NCBI RefSeq assembly: GCF_030767025.1
Contig: NZ_JASITE010000001.1
Span: 496,001 to 560,000 of the forward strand
Source of the DNA: Nocardia sp. CC227C
GTDB lineage: Bacteria; Actinomycetota; Actinomycetes; Mycobacteriales; Mycobacteriaceae
Length of the DNA: 64,000 bases
Direction: 5' to 3'
Shown: in pieces, positions 8,033 through 18,524 of the stretch
How the letters are laid out: the number at the start of each line of letters is the position of its first letter
How positions within the stretch are numbered: the first letter of the stretch is position 1
Notes under the pieces: model-generated
What the model was told of the DNA's origin: nothing
Database searches by the model: none
The model's input: the letters and a program-made list of their open reading frames with translations, nothing else
Program-made: the position numbers and the translations under genes

Positions 8033-11000
8033 GTGTCGGGATCATTCGTCCACCTCCATAACCACACCGAGTACTCGATGCTGGACGGAGCAGCGAAGAT
8101 CACGCCACTGTTCAAGGAGGCGCATCGCCTCGGCATGTCCGCCGTCGGCATGACCGACCACGGCAATATGTACGGCGCGTCGGAGTTCTACAACACCGCC
8201 GTCAAACAGGGCATCAAGCCGATCATCGGCATCGAGGCGTACATCGCGCCCGAGTCCCGCTTCAACACCAAGCGTGTGCAGTGGGGCGATCCGTCGCAGA
8301 AGAGCGACGACGTCTCCGGTTCGGGCGCCTACACCCATATGACCATGGTCGCCGAGAACGCGACCGGCCTGCGCAACCTGTTCAAACTGTCGTCGTTGGC
8401 CTCCATCGAGGGGCAGCTCGGCAAGTGGGCGCGGATGGACGCCGAGATCATCGCCGAACACGCCGCGGGCATCATCGCCACCACCGGCTGCCCCTCCGGT
8501 GAGGTGCAGACCCGGCTGCGCCTGGGCCAGGAGCGCGAGGCGCTGGAGGCCGCGGCCAAATGGCAGGAGATCTTCGGCCCGGAGAACTTCTTCCTCGAGA
8601 TCATGGACCACGGGCTGTCCATCGAGCGCCGGGTGCGCGAGGGGCTGCTCATGGTCGGCGAGAAGCTGGGCATTCCGCCGCTGGCCACCAACGACTGCCA
8701 CTACGTGCACGAATCCGACTCGGCCAACCACGAGGCGCTGCTGTGCATCCAGACCGGCAAGACGCTCTCGGATCCGACGCGCTTCAAATTCGACGGCTCC
8801 GGCTACTACCTCAAGTCGGCCGACGAGATGCGCGCCCTCTGGGACGCCGAGGTGCCTGGGGCCTGCGACAATACGGTGCTCATCGGCGAGCGGGTGCAGT
8901 CCTACGAAGAGGTCTGGGCGCACCGCGACCGGATGCCGGTCTTCCCGGTCCCCGAGGGTGAGACCCAGGCCAGCTGGCTGCACAAGGAGGTCATGCAGGG
9001 CCTGGAGTGGCGTTTCCCGAACGGCGTGCCGCAGGAGTACATCGACCGGGCGAAGTTCGAACTCGACGTCATCATCCAGATGGGCTTCCCGGCCTACTTC
9101 CTGGTGGTCGGCGACCTCATCAAATACGCCCGCTCGGTCGGCATCTACGTCGGCCCGGGCCGTGGTTCGGCGGCGGGCTCACTGGTCGCCTTCGCCATGG
9201 GCATCACCAATATCGACCCCATCCCGCACGGGCTGCTGTTCGAGCGCTTCCTCAATCCCGAGCGCGTGTCCATGCCCGATATCGATATCGACTTCGACGA
9301 TCGTCGCCGCGGTGAGATGGTCCGCTACGCCACCGAGAAGTGGGGCAGCGACAAGGTCGCCCAGGTGATCACCTTCGGCACCATTAAAACCAAGGCCGCG
9401 CTGAAGGACTCCGCGCGCGTCCAGTTCGGCCAGCCGGGCTTCGCCATCGCCGACCAGATCTCCAAGGCGCTGCCGCCGCCGATCATGGCCAAGGACATTC
9501 CGCTCGCCGGCATCATGGATCCCGAGCACGAGCGGTACAAGGAGGCCGCCGAGGTCCGGGAGCTCATCAACACCAACCCGGACGTCAACAAGATCTACGA
9601 GACCGCGCGCGGCCTCGAGGGCCTGATCCGCAATGCCGGTGTGCACGCCTGCGCGGTCATCATGTCCAGCGAACCGCTCACCGATGCCATCCCGGTGTGG
9701 AAGCGGCCCCAGGACGGGGCCATCATCACCGGCTGGGACTATCCCAGCTGTGAGGCCATCGGCCTGTTGAAGATGGACTTCCTGGGTCTGCGCAACCTCA
9801 CCGTCATCGGTGACGCCCTGGCGAACATCAAGGCCAACCGCGGGATCGACATCGACCTCGACACCCTCGCCCTGGAGGACACGGCCACCTACGAACTCCT
9901 CGCCCGCGGCGACACCCTCGGCGTCTTCCAGCTCGACGGCGGCGCCATGCGCGATCTGCTGCGGCGCATGCAGCCCACCGGCTTCGAGGACATCGTGGCG
10001 GTGCTGGCGCTGTACCGCCCCGGCCCGATGGGCATGAACGCCCACAACGACTACGCCGACCGCAAGAACGGGCGGCAAGAGGTCAAACCCATCCATCCGG
10101 AGCTCGAGGAGCCCCTGAAGGACATTCTGCGCGATACCTACGGCCTGATCGTGTATCAGGAGCAGATCATGCAGATCGCGCAGAAGGTGGCCGGGTACTC
10201 GCTCGGCCGAGCCGATATTCTGCGCCGCGCCATGGGCAAGAAGAAGGCCGAGGTGCTCGAGGCCGAGTTCGAGGGCTTCGAGAAGGGCATGCTGGAGAAC
10301 GGTTTCAGCAAGCCCGCCATCAAGGCGCTGTGGGACACGATCCTCCCGTTCGCCGGTTACGCGTTCAACAAGTCGCACGCCGCCGGCTACGGCCTGGTGT
10401 CCTTCTGGACCGCCTACCTCAAGGCCAACTATCCCGCCGAGTACATGGCGGGCCTGCTCACCTCGGTCGGTGACGACAAGGACAAGGCCGCCGTCTACCT
10501 GGCCGACTGCCGCCGCCTGGGTATCCAGGTGCTGCCGCCGGACGTCAACGAGTCCGAGATGGAATTCGCCTCGGTGGGCAATGACATTCGCTTCGGTCTG
10601 GGCGCGGTGCGCAATGTCGGTGCGAACGTGGTGGCCTCGATCATCGCCGCGCGCAAGGAGAAGTCGAAGTTCACCGACTTCTCCGACTACCTCAACAAGA
10701 TCGACGCCATCGCCTGCACCAAGAAGGTCACCGAATCCCTCATCAAGGCGGGCGCTTTCGACTCCCTCGGGCATCCGCGCAAGGGCCTGCTGGTGGTGCA
10801 CTCCGATGCCATCGACGCGGTCATGTCCACCAAGAAGGCCGAGGCCATGGGTCAGTTCGACCTCTTCGGCGGACTCGACGACGGCGACGACTCGGTGTCC
10901 AGCGTCTTCAATGTGAAGGTGCCCGACGAGGAATGGGAGACCAAGCACAAGCTCGCCCTGGAACGGGAGATGCTGGGCCTGTACGTCTCCGGACATCCGC

Positions 11001-11575
11001 TCAACGGCGTCGAGCACGTGCTCGCGGCGCAGTCCGACACCCAGATCCCGGCCATTCTCGAGGGCGAGGTCTCCGACGGCGCGCAGGTCACCATCGGCGG
11101 CATCTTCGCCAATGTCACCCGCCGGGTGAACAAGAACGGCCTGCCCTGGGCGTCGGCGCAGTTGGAGGACCTCACCGGCGGTATCGAGGTGCTGTTCTTC
11201 CCGCAGTCCTACTCGGTCTTCGGCATGGATGTCACCGAGGACGCCATCGTGCTGGTGAAGGCGCGCGTCTCCGCCCGCGACGACCGGGTCTCGCTCATCG
11301 CCAACGACCTGGTGGTGCCGGATCTGTCGGCCATCGGCGTGGAGAAGCCGCTGTCGGTGACCATTCCGACGCGCCTGTGCACGCCGGAGAAGATCGGCAA
11401 GCTCAAGCGCGTGCTGACCAGCCATCCGGGCACCGCCGATGTGCACGTCCGCCACGTCGGCTCCCGCGATCGCACCACGGTGCTGAAAGTGGCGGACAAT
11501 CTGCGGGTTTCGCCCTCCTCGGCGCTCATGGGCGACCTCAAGGCGCTGCTGGGTCCGGGCTGTCTGTCCGGCTGA
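8033..11575 (+). CDS. dnaE1: DNA polymerase III alpha subunit DnaE1
   Basis: Replicative polymerase catalytic subunit, 1180 aa, close to the M. tuberculosis DnaE1 length. The N-terminal PHP domain starts [20 protein letters not shown] with its metal-binding histidines and continues through GMTDHGNM and [15 protein letters not shown]. The polymerase catalytic aspartates are in [15 protein letters not shown] near residue 415, with [14 protein letters not shown] just before. Further on are the helix-hairpin-helix region and the OB fold ([25 protein letters not shown]). The intact PHP motif suggests a working 3'-5' proofreading exonuclease, as shown for mycobacterial DnaE1. GTG 8033 gives the N-terminus [14 protein letters not shown] 8024 is an alternative three codons upstream. 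Confidence 0.97.
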   Translation: MSGSFVHLHNHTEYSMLDGAAKITPLFKEAHRLGMSAVGMTDHGNMYGASEFYNTAVKQGIKPIIGIEAYIAPESRFNTKRVQWGDPSQKSDDVSGSGAYTHMTMVAENATGLRNLFKLSSLASIEGQLGKWARMDAEIIAEHAAGIIATTGCPSGEVQTRLRLGQEREALEAAAKWQEIFGPENFFLEIMDHGLSIERRVREGLLMVGEKLGIPPLATNDCHYVHESDSANHEALLCIQTGKTLSDPTRFKFDGSGYYLKSADEMRALWDAEVPGACDNTVLIGERVQSYEEVWAHRDRMPVFPVPEGETQASWLHKEVMQGLEWRFPNGVPQEYIDRAKFELDVIIQMGFPAYFLVVGDLIKYARSVGIYVGPGRGSAAGSLVAFAMGITNIDPIPHGLLFERFLNPERVSMPDIDIDFDDRRRGEMVRYATEKWGSDKVAQVITFGTIKTKAALKDSARVQFGQPGFAIADQISKALPPPIMAKDIPLAGIMDPEHERYKEAAEVRELINTNPDVNKIYETARGLEGLIRNAGVHACAVIMSSEPLTDAIPVWKRPQDGAIITGWDYPSCEAIGLLKMDFLGLRNLTVIGDALANIKANRGIDIDLDTLALEDTATYELLARGDTLGVFQLDGGAMRDLLRRMQPTGFEDIVAVLALYRPGPMGMNAHNDYADRKNGRQEVKPIHPELEEPLKDILRDTYGLIVYQEQIMQIAQKVAGYSLGRADILRRAMGKKKAEVLEAEFEGFEKGMLENGFSKPAIKALWDTILPFAGYAFNKSHAAGYGLVSFWTAYLKANYPAEYMAGLLTSVGDDKDKAAVYLADCRRLGIQVLPPDVNESEMEFASVGNDIRFGLGAVRNVGANVVASIIAARKEKSKFTDFSDYLNKIDAIACTKKVTESLIKAGAFDSLGHPRKGLLVVHSDAIDAVMSTKKAEAMGQFDLFGGLDDGDDSVSSVFNVKVPDEEWETKHKLALEREMLGLYVSGHPLNGVEHVLAAQSDTQIPAILEGEVSDGAQVTIGGIFANVTRRVNKNGLPWASAQLEDLTGGIEVLFFPQSYSVFGMDVTEDAIVLVKARVSARDDRVSLIANDLVVPDLSAIGVEKPLSVTIPTRLCTPEKIGKLKRVLTSHPGTADVHVRHVGSRDRTTVLKVADNLRVSPSSALMGDLKALLGPGCLSG

Positions 11576-11596
11576 ACGGCGGGGCGGTCGGCCGGG

Positions 11597-12244
11597 TCAG
11601 AGCCAGGTGGGGTCGCCGAACACCCCACCGGAGTCGTCCACCAGTGTCGAGGTCACCCGCATGTACGAGTAGCTGCGGATGCTGACCGGGCCGGTGCAGC
11701 TGTTGACGATGATGTGGAAGTCCCGGGTGATGGCCCACGCGGTGTCGCCCGGGACGACCTGCTTCTCGGTGAGCTTCACCTCCTTGACCTCGCCGGGGGC
11801 GAGGGTGGCGGTGAGCACCGGGGCCACATACGTCTGGATGCCGGTCTGGCCGTTGAGATAGGGGATGGGGTTGGTGCCACCGGTGCCGACATCGGGCAGC
11901 ACGTCATCGGGGTAGATGCTCGGAGTGAGCCCGAGCGTTCCATTGTTCAGATTCACCGCGCAGCCCACGTGGTATCCGGCGACGAGGGTGCCCGTGGCCC
12001 CGCCGTCGATACTGCCGTAGACGGTATTGCTGACCAGGGCCTCGCGGGTGGTGCCCACCTGGTTCAGGGGTGGGATCCGGTGGATCGACTCGTCTTTGTG
12101 CCCCACCGTGAAACTGCCGATCGGTGAGGCGAATACCCGCTCGTGTGGGGGCAGGGCTTCGATATCGGCTGCTCCCGCCGCGGGGGCGCCGAGGACCGCG
12201 CTGACGGTCAGAGCGAAACAGATGATCCCTGAGCGTGCGACCAC
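11597..12244 (-). CDS. MspA-family outer-membrane porin
   Basis: A 215-aa secreted protein with signal peptide VVARSGIICFALTVSAVLGA and cleavage near AAGAADIEAL. The mature part has the MspA hallmarks GTLVAGYHVGCAVNL and a C-terminal strand region VAPVLTATLAPGEVKEVKLTEK followed by HIIVNSCTGPVSIRSYSY. MspA forms an octameric pore through the mycolic-acid outer membrane, so the gene supports assignment to a mycolate-bearing genus. Two cysteines (CAVNL and NSC) are unusual for MspA itself and may form a disulfide. The gene converges on dnaE1 with a 21-bp gap. Confidence 0.88.
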   Translation of the reverse strand: MVARSGIICFALTVSAVLGAPAAGAADIEALPPHERVFASPIGSFTVGHKDESIHRIPPLNQVGTTREALVSNTVYGSIDGGATGTLVAGYHVGCAVNLNNGTLGLTPSIYPDDVLPDVGTGGTNPIPYLNGQTGIQTYVAPVLTATLAPGEVKEVKLTEKQVVPGDTAWAITRDFHIIVNSCTGPVSIRSYSYMRVTSTLVDDSGGVFGDPTWL

Positions 12245-12251
12245 CCCACGC

Positions 12252-12257
12252 ACTGTA
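12252..12257 (-). promoter_or_regulatory. -10 element, leaderless MspA-type porin
   Basis: TACAGT on the minus strand lies 7 nt before GTG 12244; this decides the start over the GTG at 12253. Confidence 0.5.
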
Positions 12258-12338
12258 GTAGCAGACGGGTATCAATCCGGGTAGGACACGCTGACCGGGT
12301 GGAATCGTGAGCGGCCGCGATGGTCGGCGAGCTGCCGC

Positions 12339-12554
12339 TCAGCCGCGACCGTGCCCGATCAGCCAGCGGATGCTCGCGACCGCGGCGGCGGCGAGGACGG
12401 CGGCCTGGAGCGAGCCGGTGATCAGGGCGAGGATCAGCCCGGTCGCCAGGGCGGCGGCCAGCGCCTCGAGTTTGTACACCGGCCAGGCCGTGCCCGCGAT
12501 ATCCACGGTCGCGGCGCGCGGATGCGCCGTCCGCGTAGGGTGAACCACTGCCAT
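12339..12554 (-). CDS. small membrane protein, unknown function
   Basis: A 71-aa product with a polar N-terminus ([18 protein letters not shown]) and two hydrophobic helices ([19 protein letters not shown] and [17 protein letters not shown]). I recall similar short proteins next to nitroreductase or cell-envelope genes in mycolate actinobacteria, but no function is known to me. It is divergent from the nitroreductase gene. The start is supported by a -10 hexamer 6 nt upstream. Confidence 0.6.
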   Translation of the reverse strand: MAVVHPTRTAHPRAATVDIAGTAWPVYKLEALAAALATGLILALITGSLQAAVLAAAAVASIRWLIGHGRG

Positions 12555-12560
12555 GTGCTC

Positions 12561-12566
12561 AGGGTA
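12561..12566 (-). promoter_or_regulatory. -10 element, leaderless small membrane protein
   Basis: TACCCT on the minus strand lies 6 nt before ATG 12554. Confidence 0.45.
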
Positions 12567-12639
12567 CCCGGCGGTGAAAGTTCGGCCAAGCGAACTTCTC
12601 GTCGGGAACATAACAAGACCATCGGCTGTTTGCCCCGGC

Positions 12640-13074
12640 ATGCCATTAACCGGAGAGTACGAACCCAGCACATCCGATTGGGCCCGTGAACAGGCCGAGA
12701 AGTACGAGGCATCCAACGGCGCCGAGGCCAATACCATGCAGGGCAAGCCGATCATCCTGCTGACCACCCGGGGCGCGAAGTCCGGCAAGCTCCGCAAGAC
12801 CCCGCTCATGCGGGTGGAGCACAACGGTGAGTACGCGGTCGTCGCCTCGCTCGGCGGCGCACCGAAGCATCCCGTCTGGTACTGGAACATCAAGGCCGAT
12901 CCGCACGTCGAACTGCGCGACGGCGCGGTGGTGAAGGATTACGACGCCCGCGAGGTCTTCGGTGACGAGCGGGAACAGTGGTGGCAGCGCGCCGCCGAGG
13001 TGTGGCCGGACTACAACGAGTACACCAAGAAGACCGACCGCGTGATCCCGGTCTTCGTGCTGACCCCACGCTGA
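12640..13074 (+). CDS. F420H2-dependent nitroreductase-family protein (Ddn type)
   Basis: A 144-aa single-domain protein with the split beta-barrel fold of the deazaflavin (F420)-dependent nitroreductase family, PF04075. Diagnostic segments are [27 protein letters not shown], which forms the F420 phosphate site, followed by [28 protein letters not shown]. The family includes Ddn, which activates the drug pretomanid, and quinone reductases. The start [15 protein letters not shown] matches the usual N-terminus. The upstream in-frame extension to 12553 overlaps the divergent gene and is not needed. Confidence 0.87.
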   Translation: MPLTGEYEPSTSDWAREQAEKYEASNGAEANTMQGKPIILLTTRGAKSGKLRKTPLMRVEHNGEYAVVASLGGAPKHPVWYWNIKADPHVELRDGAVVKDYDAREVFGDEREQWWQRAAEVWPDYNEYTKKTDRVIPVFVLTPR

Positions 13075-13086
13075 CTTCGCGGCCCT

Positions 13087-13132
13087 CGACCGGCCGCCCC
13101 GACCCGTAGCGACGAGCCCGGGCGGCCGGTCG
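13087..13132 (+). terminator. stem-loop after the nitroreductase gene
   Basis: A 13-bp perfect stem, CGACCGGCCGCCC (13087-13099) with GGGCGGCCGGTCG (13120-13132), and a 20-nt loop; no T-run. Confidence 0.5.
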
Positions 13133-13194
13133 TGACCGGGGGTGGATCGCGCCGCTTGGGGCCGGTCGCCGAAATCTCGTCGCGACCTGCCAGC

Positions 13195-13200
13195 TAGCAT
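13195..13200 (+). promoter_or_regulatory. -10 element, leaderless ilvA
   Basis: TAGCAT lies 7 nt before GTG 13208. Confidence 0.5.
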
Positions 13201-13207
13201 GGGTCGG

Positions 13208-14563
13208 GTGTCGAATCCGCTCGAAGTCGCAGAGAAAGTGTCCACGCCGCCGCACGCATTGACGGCGGACGAGATCGATGCTGCCGCGAAGCGAATTTCC
13301 GACATTATCGAGCCGACGCCGTTGCAGCGAATCGCACGGCTGTCGGCGGCGACGGGTGCCGAGGTCTACCTCAAGCGCGAGGACCTGACGGCGGTGCGCT
13401 CCTACAAACTGCGCGGCGCCTACAACCTCATCGTGCAGCTGACCGCCGCCGAGCGCCGGGCGGGCGTGGTCACCGCCAGCGCCGGAAACCACGCCCAGGG
13501 CGTGGCCTTCGCGTGCAGGGCCATGGGCATCTCGGGCCGTATCTACGTTCCGACCACCACGCCGAGGCAGAAGCGCGACCGCATTCGCGTGCACGGCGGC
13601 GAGTACGTCGATCTCATCGCCGTCGGCGACACCTACGACGCCGCCGCGGCCGCCGCGGCCGCCGATGTGGAGCGCACCGGCGCGACCATGGTTCCCCCCT
13701 TCGACGATCCGCGCACCGCGGCCGGACAGGGCACCATCGCCGCCGAATTCCTGGAGCAACTGGGCAGCGCCCCGGATCTGGTGATCGTGCCGGTGGGCGG
13801 CGGCGGCTGCCTCGCTGGTGTCGGCACCTATCTGCGGGAGCGGTCGCCGCACACCGCGATCCTGGGTGTGGAACCGGCGGGGGCCGCCTCCATGACCGCC
13901 GCCATGGTGGCGGGCGGTCCGGTCACCCTGCCCGAAATCGATCCCTTCGTGGACGGGGCGGCGGTGCGCCGCATCGGCGCGGTGCCGTACCAGGCGGTGT
14001 CGCGGTTCGGCGGCCGGGTGCGTTCGCACGCCTCGCTGCCGCTGCTCACCACCACCGAATCCCTGCCCGGCGCAGGACATTTCCGCATGATGCAGGTCGA
14101 CGAGGGCGCCATCTGCACCACCATGCTGGAGCTGTACCAGAACGAGGGCATCGTGGCCGAACCGGCCGGTGCGCTGTCGGTCTCGGCGCTGTCGGTCGTC
14201 GACGTCGAACCCGGGTCCACGGTGGTGTGCCTGCTCTCGGGCGGGAACAACGACGTGTCGCGCTACGGCGAGGTGATCGAGCGGTCGCTGGTGCACCAGG
14301 GGCTGAAACACTATTTCCTGGTGGACTTCCCGCAGGAGCCCGGGGCGCTGCGGCGTTTCCTGGACGAGGTGCTCGGCCCGGAGGACGACATCACCCTGTT
14401 CGAATACGTCAAGCGCAACAACCGGGAGACCGGCGCGGCGCTGGTCGGCATCGAACTGGGCGCTCCCGACGCGCTGGGGCCGCTGCTCAAACGCATGGAG
14501 GCATCGCCCATCCAGGGTGAACGGCTGGAACCGGGCTCGCCCGCCTACCGCTATCTCACCTGA
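13208..14563 (+). CDS. ilvA: threonine ammonia-lyase (threonine dehydratase)
   Basis: Makes 2-oxobutanoate from threonine, the first committed step to isoleucine. PLP enzyme of 451 aa. The PLP-binding Lys is in VRSYKLRGAYN (Lys67), the phosphate-binding Gly loop is VPVGGGGCLAG, and TASAGNHAQGVAF is the usual Ser/Asn/Gly segment. The C-terminal ~90 residues (YFLVDFPQEPGALRRFLDEVL) form one ACT-like regulatory domain, as in the shorter actinobacterial IlvA, so isoleucine feedback is likely. The gene is monocistronic between a -10 element and a strong terminator. Confidence 0.95.
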   Translation: MSNPLEVAEKVSTPPHALTADEIDAAAKRISDIIEPTPLQRIARLSAATGAEVYLKREDLTAVRSYKLRGAYNLIVQLTAAERRAGVVTASAGNHAQGVAFACRAMGISGRIYVPTTTPRQKRDRIRVHGGEYVDLIAVGDTYDAAAAAAAADVERTGATMVPPFDDPRTAAGQGTIAAEFLEQLGSAPDLVIVPVGGGGCLAGVGTYLRERSPHTAILGVEPAGAASMTAAMVAGGPVTLPEIDPFVDGAAVRRIGAVPYQAVSRFGGRVRSHASLPLLTTTESLPGAGHFRMMQVDEGAICTTMLELYQNEGIVAEPAGALSVSALSVVDVEPGSTVVCLLSGGNNDVSRYGEVIERSLVHQGLKHYFLVDFPQEPGALRRFLDEVLGPEDDITLFEYVKRNNRETGAALVGIELGAPDALGPLLKRMEASPIQGERLEPGSPAYRYLT

Positions 14564-14587
14564 TTCCCGCGCGAATCCGAAAACGAA

Positions 14588-14624
14588 GGCCCCGAGTCGA
14601 TCACGGCTCGGGGCCGGTTCTTTT
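14588..14624 (+). terminator. Rho-independent terminator after ilvA
   Basis: A 9-bp stem, GGCCCCGAG (14588-14596) with CTCGGGGCC (14607-14615), is followed by GGTTCTTTT. This is the only classic stem plus T-run I found in the window. Confidence 0.8.
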
Positions 14625-14778
14625 CCGATTCGCCGCGCGGCGCTCGGCGCGTATCGCAGAATGTAAGCCGTCATTCCCGGCGGATCGGCACGGGTTAACG
14701 GGGGTTCGGGGGCGTCGCGATGAATCGAGTAGTCGACTACGCGCGAGATCGAACGTCCTGGGCGGGAGGATGCGTTTC

Positions 14779-15999
14779 ATGAAACGGCTCGTAGTGTGCT
14801 GTGACGGCACCTGGAAGGCCGAGTCCGACGACACGGTCTCCAATATTGTCAAAATCGCGCAGACGGTACGCATCACCGGTACCGACAAGAGCGGGAGAAC
14901 CGTGGGGCAGCGGGTGTTCTACGTCTCCGGCCCCGGTGCGGGGGGATTCACCTCGGATAGGCTGCTGGGCGGGGCGTTCGGACTCGGCCTGGAGGCCAAC
15001 CTGTGGTCGGCGTACTGGCAGGTGGCGCTGAACTGGAAGCCGGGCGACGAGATATTCATCTTCGGCTTCAGCCGCGGCGCGTACACCGCGCGCAGCCTCG
15101 CCGGAATGATCACGCGGCTCGGCATTCTGACCGATGAGGCCATGATCTGCGGCAAGTACCGCGACGCCCAGCGCATCTACAAACAGCGCAAGAAGCATAT
15201 CGACGAGCCGGATCCGCCCGAGTGGGCGCGTTTCCGGGAACGCTACGCGCATCCGGAACGGCCGAAGGTCAACTTCCTGGGCGTGTTCGACACCGTCGGT
15301 GCCATGGGCATTCCGGGCATCACCGCCTGGCGGCACCGCTTCCACGATGTGCGGCTGTCCAGTGTGGTGCACTGCGCCCGCCAGGCCCTCGCCATCGACG
15401 AACGCCGCCGCGCCTTCGAACCCTGCCTGTGGGAGATCCCCGTCGAGCTGCGCGAGAAATACCGCCGCACCGACCGCGTGAAACAGGTCTGGTTCGAGGG
15501 CGTGCACAGCGATATCGGCGGCGGCTACCCCGAATGCGGCCTCTCCGACACCACCCTGCACTGGATGATCCGCGAGGCCGAGGCCGAGGGCCTGGAATTC
15601 GACCACACCCGGCTGCGCTCCCTCATGAACCACTGCGTCCCCGCCGAGCACGACAAACGCCACGATTCGCTGGGGCCGGGTTTCCGCATCCTGAACTACG
15701 TCCGCCTGCTCCGGAAATGGCGCACGCCCCGCTTCCACTGGGATTCCTGGCGCAAACTCCTGCACCACACCGACCGCAGCGTCTACTTCGCCTCCACGGT
15801 CCGCATCCGCGACGGCTACACCCCGGACAATCTACGCCGCTGGCTGCTCGAACACGGCGACGCGGAGAATGCGATCCCGGCGCACCTGGTCGAACCCGTC
15901 GACCCACCGCCCGCGCCCGTCGACCGCATTCCGTCGTACGTCACGGACGGCGCGGTCGCCCCCGAGCCCAGAGCGGAGGAACTGCCCGCCCCGGCGTGA
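14779..15999 (+). CDS. DUF2235 alpha/beta-hydrolase-like protein
   Basis: A 406-aa protein that matches DUF2235 (T6SS phospholipase effector Tle1-like catalytic domain) from its first residues, KRLVVCCDGTWKAESDDTVSNI. The nucleophile elbow is FGFSRGAYTARSLAGMI, and GVFDTVGAMGIPG, HCARQALAIDERRRAFEP and VWFEGVHSDIGGGYPE follow in family order. No signal peptide is present, so a cytoplasmic lipase/esterase role is more likely than secretion; the family is widespread and mostly uncharacterised in actinobacteria. ATG 14779 is chosen because GGGAGG at 14763-14768 lies about 10 nt upstream; ATG 14770 would leave no spacing. It converges on treY. Confidence 0.85.
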   Translation: MKRLVVCCDGTWKAESDDTVSNIVKIAQTVRITGTDKSGRTVGQRVFYVSGPGAGGFTSDRLLGGAFGLGLEANLWSAYWQVALNWKPGDEIFIFGFSRGAYTARSLAGMITRLGILTDEAMICGKYRDAQRIYKQRKKHIDEPDPPEWARFRERYAHPERPKVNFLGVFDTVGAMGIPGITAWRHRFHDVRLSSVVHCARQALAIDERRRAFEPCLWEIPVELREKYRRTDRVKQVWFEGVHSDIGGGYPECGLSDTTLHWMIREAEAEGLEFDHTRLRSLMNHCVPAEHDKRHDSLGPGFRILNYVRLLRKWRTPRFHWDSWRKLLHHTDRSVYFASTVRIRDGYTPDNLRRWLLEHGDAENAIPAHLVEPVDPPPAPVDRIPSYVTDGAVAPEPRAEELPAPA

Positions 16000-16106
16000 C
16001 CACCGAGCCATCCGGCGGCGGCCGCGGCGAGACGGCGGAACCAGGGTTCGCGGACGCCGCTCCCCGGTCAGGCGCTCGCACCCCGGGAGGCGCGGTCGCG
16101 TGCCGC

Positions 16107-18524
16107 TCACCGCACCAGCAGCGCGATCGGCAGCCGGGCGAAGAGTTTCTCCAGGCGGGCGCGGCCGGAGAAGGTGTGGCCGGTGAGGCGGTCGGTCCAG
16201 TCGCCCTGGGGGAGGTCGAGAACCGTGTCGGTCCAGCCGGTTTCGGCCAGCGCCACACTGTGGCGGGTGGCGGCGACGATGACCTCCGGGGATTCGCCGC
16301 GGCGGCCGCGCGCGTAGGCGATCAGGCGCTGGGCGTGGTCGCCGGTGGCGAACAGCGGGGTGTAGGTGCCGCCGACGAAGCATTCGGGGCGTTCGCGGCG
16401 CAACCACAGGGCGTAGGCGACGATCCACATCTTGGCCGCGCCGGAGGGGTCGAGATCCGGTGTGCCGGTGAGTGATTGCAGCAGCAGATTGCGGTGGTTG
16501 AAGTCGACGGGGCGGCGGTTGTCGGGATCGACGAGGGAGTCCTCCCACAGCTCACAGCCCTGGTAAACGTCCGGGATGCCGGGGCCGCCGAGTTGCAGCA
16601 GCTTCTGCGCCAGCGAGTCCGACCATGCGTGCGGGGCGAGATCGGCCACCAGATCGCCGAGTTCGACGCCGACCGGGCCGTCGATCACGGTGTCGATCCA
16701 CTGGTGCACCGCCTGCTCGAACTCGATATCCGGTTCCTCCCACGAGGTTCGGGTACCGGCCTCGCGCATCGCCTTCTCCGCGAACAGGTGCAGCCGGTCG
16801 CGCAGTCCGGGCACGGCGGCGGCCGGGCGGCCGTCGGCGGGCCAGACGCCGAACATGTTCTGCAGCAGGAACAGGGTGGTCGCGCCGTCGGGACCGGGGG
16901 CGATCTCGTTCCAGGCGGTCACCGCCCGCGCCCAGGTGTCGGCCACCTGCGACAGCACCCCGATCCGGGCGCGCACATCCTCACCGCGCTTGGTGTCGTG
17001 CGTGGACAGTGTGGTCATACCGGCGGGCCAGCGCGCCGCGCGTTCGGCGTTGGCGAGATGGAATTCGATGGGCGAGCAGCCGAAGCGCACCGGATCGGCG
17101 CCCATCTCCTGGAGCGACACCAGCCGCGCCGCCCGGTAGAACATGGTGTCCTCCACCGCTTTCGCGGTGATCGCCCCGCCCACCTGATGGAACCGCGTGG
17201 TCGCCTCGCCGCCCACCGCCAGCGCCGTCACCAGCACCTGCAGCGGTGTGGTGAGTTCGCTGTTGCGCCGCGCCACCTCGGTCACCACCGCGCCCACCAT
17301 GCCGGCCAGCGGTGCGTAGTCGGTGCGGTACACCGGCATGAACGACAGCACCTCGATGGTGGCGTTGGTCAGCGCCATGGTGTCGCAGGTCTCGGACTTG
17401 GCGTCGCGCTTGATCGCCGCCACCAGCCGCCGCATCTCCGGCACCAGCATGGTCTCCGCCACCGCGCGTTTGATGCGGTGCTCCTGCTCGGTGAACCAGG
17501 CGCGGTCGCTGCCGTGCCCGGTGAACTGCCTGGACAGTTCGGTCAGCGCCGGCTCACCGTCCGGGTCGAGGAGCACGCCGCCGAGGTCGGCGAGCGCGTC
17601 GTATCCGGTGGTGCCGTCGATGGGCAGGGTGGCGTCCAGGGGTTCACGATTGGACAGCACCTTCTCCACCAGCAGCAGTCGCTGCGGTCCGATGAGCCGC
17701 CGCAGCCGGGCCAGGTATTCGGCGGGCCGGGCCAGTCCGTCCGGATGGTCGATCCGCACCCCGTCGATGAGATCGTGTTCGCACCAGGCGGCCAGCTCCC
17801 GATGGGTGGCGTCGAAGACGGCGGTCTCCTCCTGCCGCACCGCCGCCAGCCCGCCGACGGTGAAGTAGCGCCGATACCCGCACAGCCCGGACTTCCAGGT
17901 GACCAGCCGGTAGTGCTGTTTGTCGTGGGTGCGCAGCGCGTTCTCGCCGTCGGTGCCGGGCGCGATGGGGAAGCGCAGATCCCGTAGCGCCAGCATGGGT
18001 TCGGGCCCGCTGCGGTCCACGCTCAGCGCCGCCACATCGGTCTCCCCGGCCAGCACCGGCAGCGCGATCCGCCCGCCCGCGCCGTTGCCGGTGCTCCAGT
18101 CGATATCGAAGTAGTGCGCGTACGGCGACTGCTTGCCGTTGCGCAGCACATCCCACCACCACGGGTTCTGCCGCGGGTCGGCCACGCCGACATGGTTGGG
18201 CACCAGATCCACGATCAGGCCCATGCCGCGGCCGCGCACCTCGTCCGACAGCGCCTTGAATCCGGCCGGGCCGCCGAGCGCGGCCGAGACCGTGGTGGGG
18301 TCGGTGACGTCGTAGCCGTGGGTGGAGCCGGGCATGGCGGTCAGGACGGGGGACAGGTACAGGTGCGAGATCCCCAGCTGTTGCAGGTATTCGGCGATGG
18401 CGCGGGCATCGGCGAAGGTGAGCGCGTCGGGGCGCAGTTGCAGCCGGTAGGTGCTGCGCACGGGGGTGCGCCGGGCGATGGCGTCGGTGCTGTGTTCAAG
18501 GCTGGTCATGGCTGTATCGATCAT
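16107..18524 (-). CDS. treY: maltooligosyltrehalose synthase TreY
   Basis: GH13 enzyme of 805 aa that turns the reducing end of maltodextrins into a trehalose unit. It starts with [36 protein letters not shown], the GH13 region I is VDLVPNHVG, the nucleophile region is [11 protein letters not shown], the acid region LLVEKVL, and [12 protein letters not shown] is the TreY-typical His/Asp block. The start codon overlaps the treX stop by ATGA, so it is translationally coupled. The normal partner TreZ, which releases trehalose, is not encoded next to it: the next gene is DUF2235 on the other strand. Confidence 0.95.
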   Translation of the reverse strand: MIDTAMTSLEHSTDAIARRTPVRSTYRLQLRPDALTFADARAIAEYLQQLGISHLYLSPVLTAMPGSTHGYDVTDPTTVSAALGGPAGFKALSDEVRGRGMGLIVDLVPNHVGVADPRQNPWWWDVLRNGKQSPYAHYFDIDWSTGNGAGGRIALPVLAGETDVAALSVDRSGPEPMLALRDLRFPIAPGTDGENALRTHDKQHYRLVTWKSGLCGYRRYFTVGGLAAVRQEETAVFDATHRELAAWCEHDLIDGVRIDHPDGLARPAEYLARLRRLIGPQRLLLVEKVLSNREPLDATLPIDGTTGYDALADLGGVLLDPDGEPALTELSRQFTGHGSDRAWFTEQEHRIKRAVAETMLVPEMRRLVAAIKRDAKSETCDTMALTNATIEVLSFMPVYRTDYAPLAGMVGAVVTEVARRNSELTTPLQVLVTALAVGGEATTRFHQVGGAITAKAVEDTMFYRAARLVSLQEMGADPVRFGCSPIEFHLANAERAARWPAGMTTLSTHDTKRGEDVRARIGVLSQVADTWARAVTAWNEIAPGPDGATTLFLLQNMFGVWPADGRPAAAVPGLRDRLHLFAEKAMREAGTRTSWEEPDIEFEQAVHQWIDTVIDGPVGVELGDLVADLAPHAWSDSLAQKLLQLGGPGIPDVYQGCELWEDSLVDPDNRRPVDFNHRNLLLQSLTGTPDLDPSGAAKMWIVAYALWLRRERPECFVGGTYTPLFATGDHAQRLIAYARGRRGESPEVIVAATRHSVALAETGWTDTVLDLPQGDWTDRLTGHTFSGRARLEKLFARLPIALLVR

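Noticed and set aside
9179..11455. 758-codon open frame opposite dnaE1.
   Set aside because: It is a shadow of the strongly supported dnaE1 frame caused by high GC; its product has no recognisable domain.
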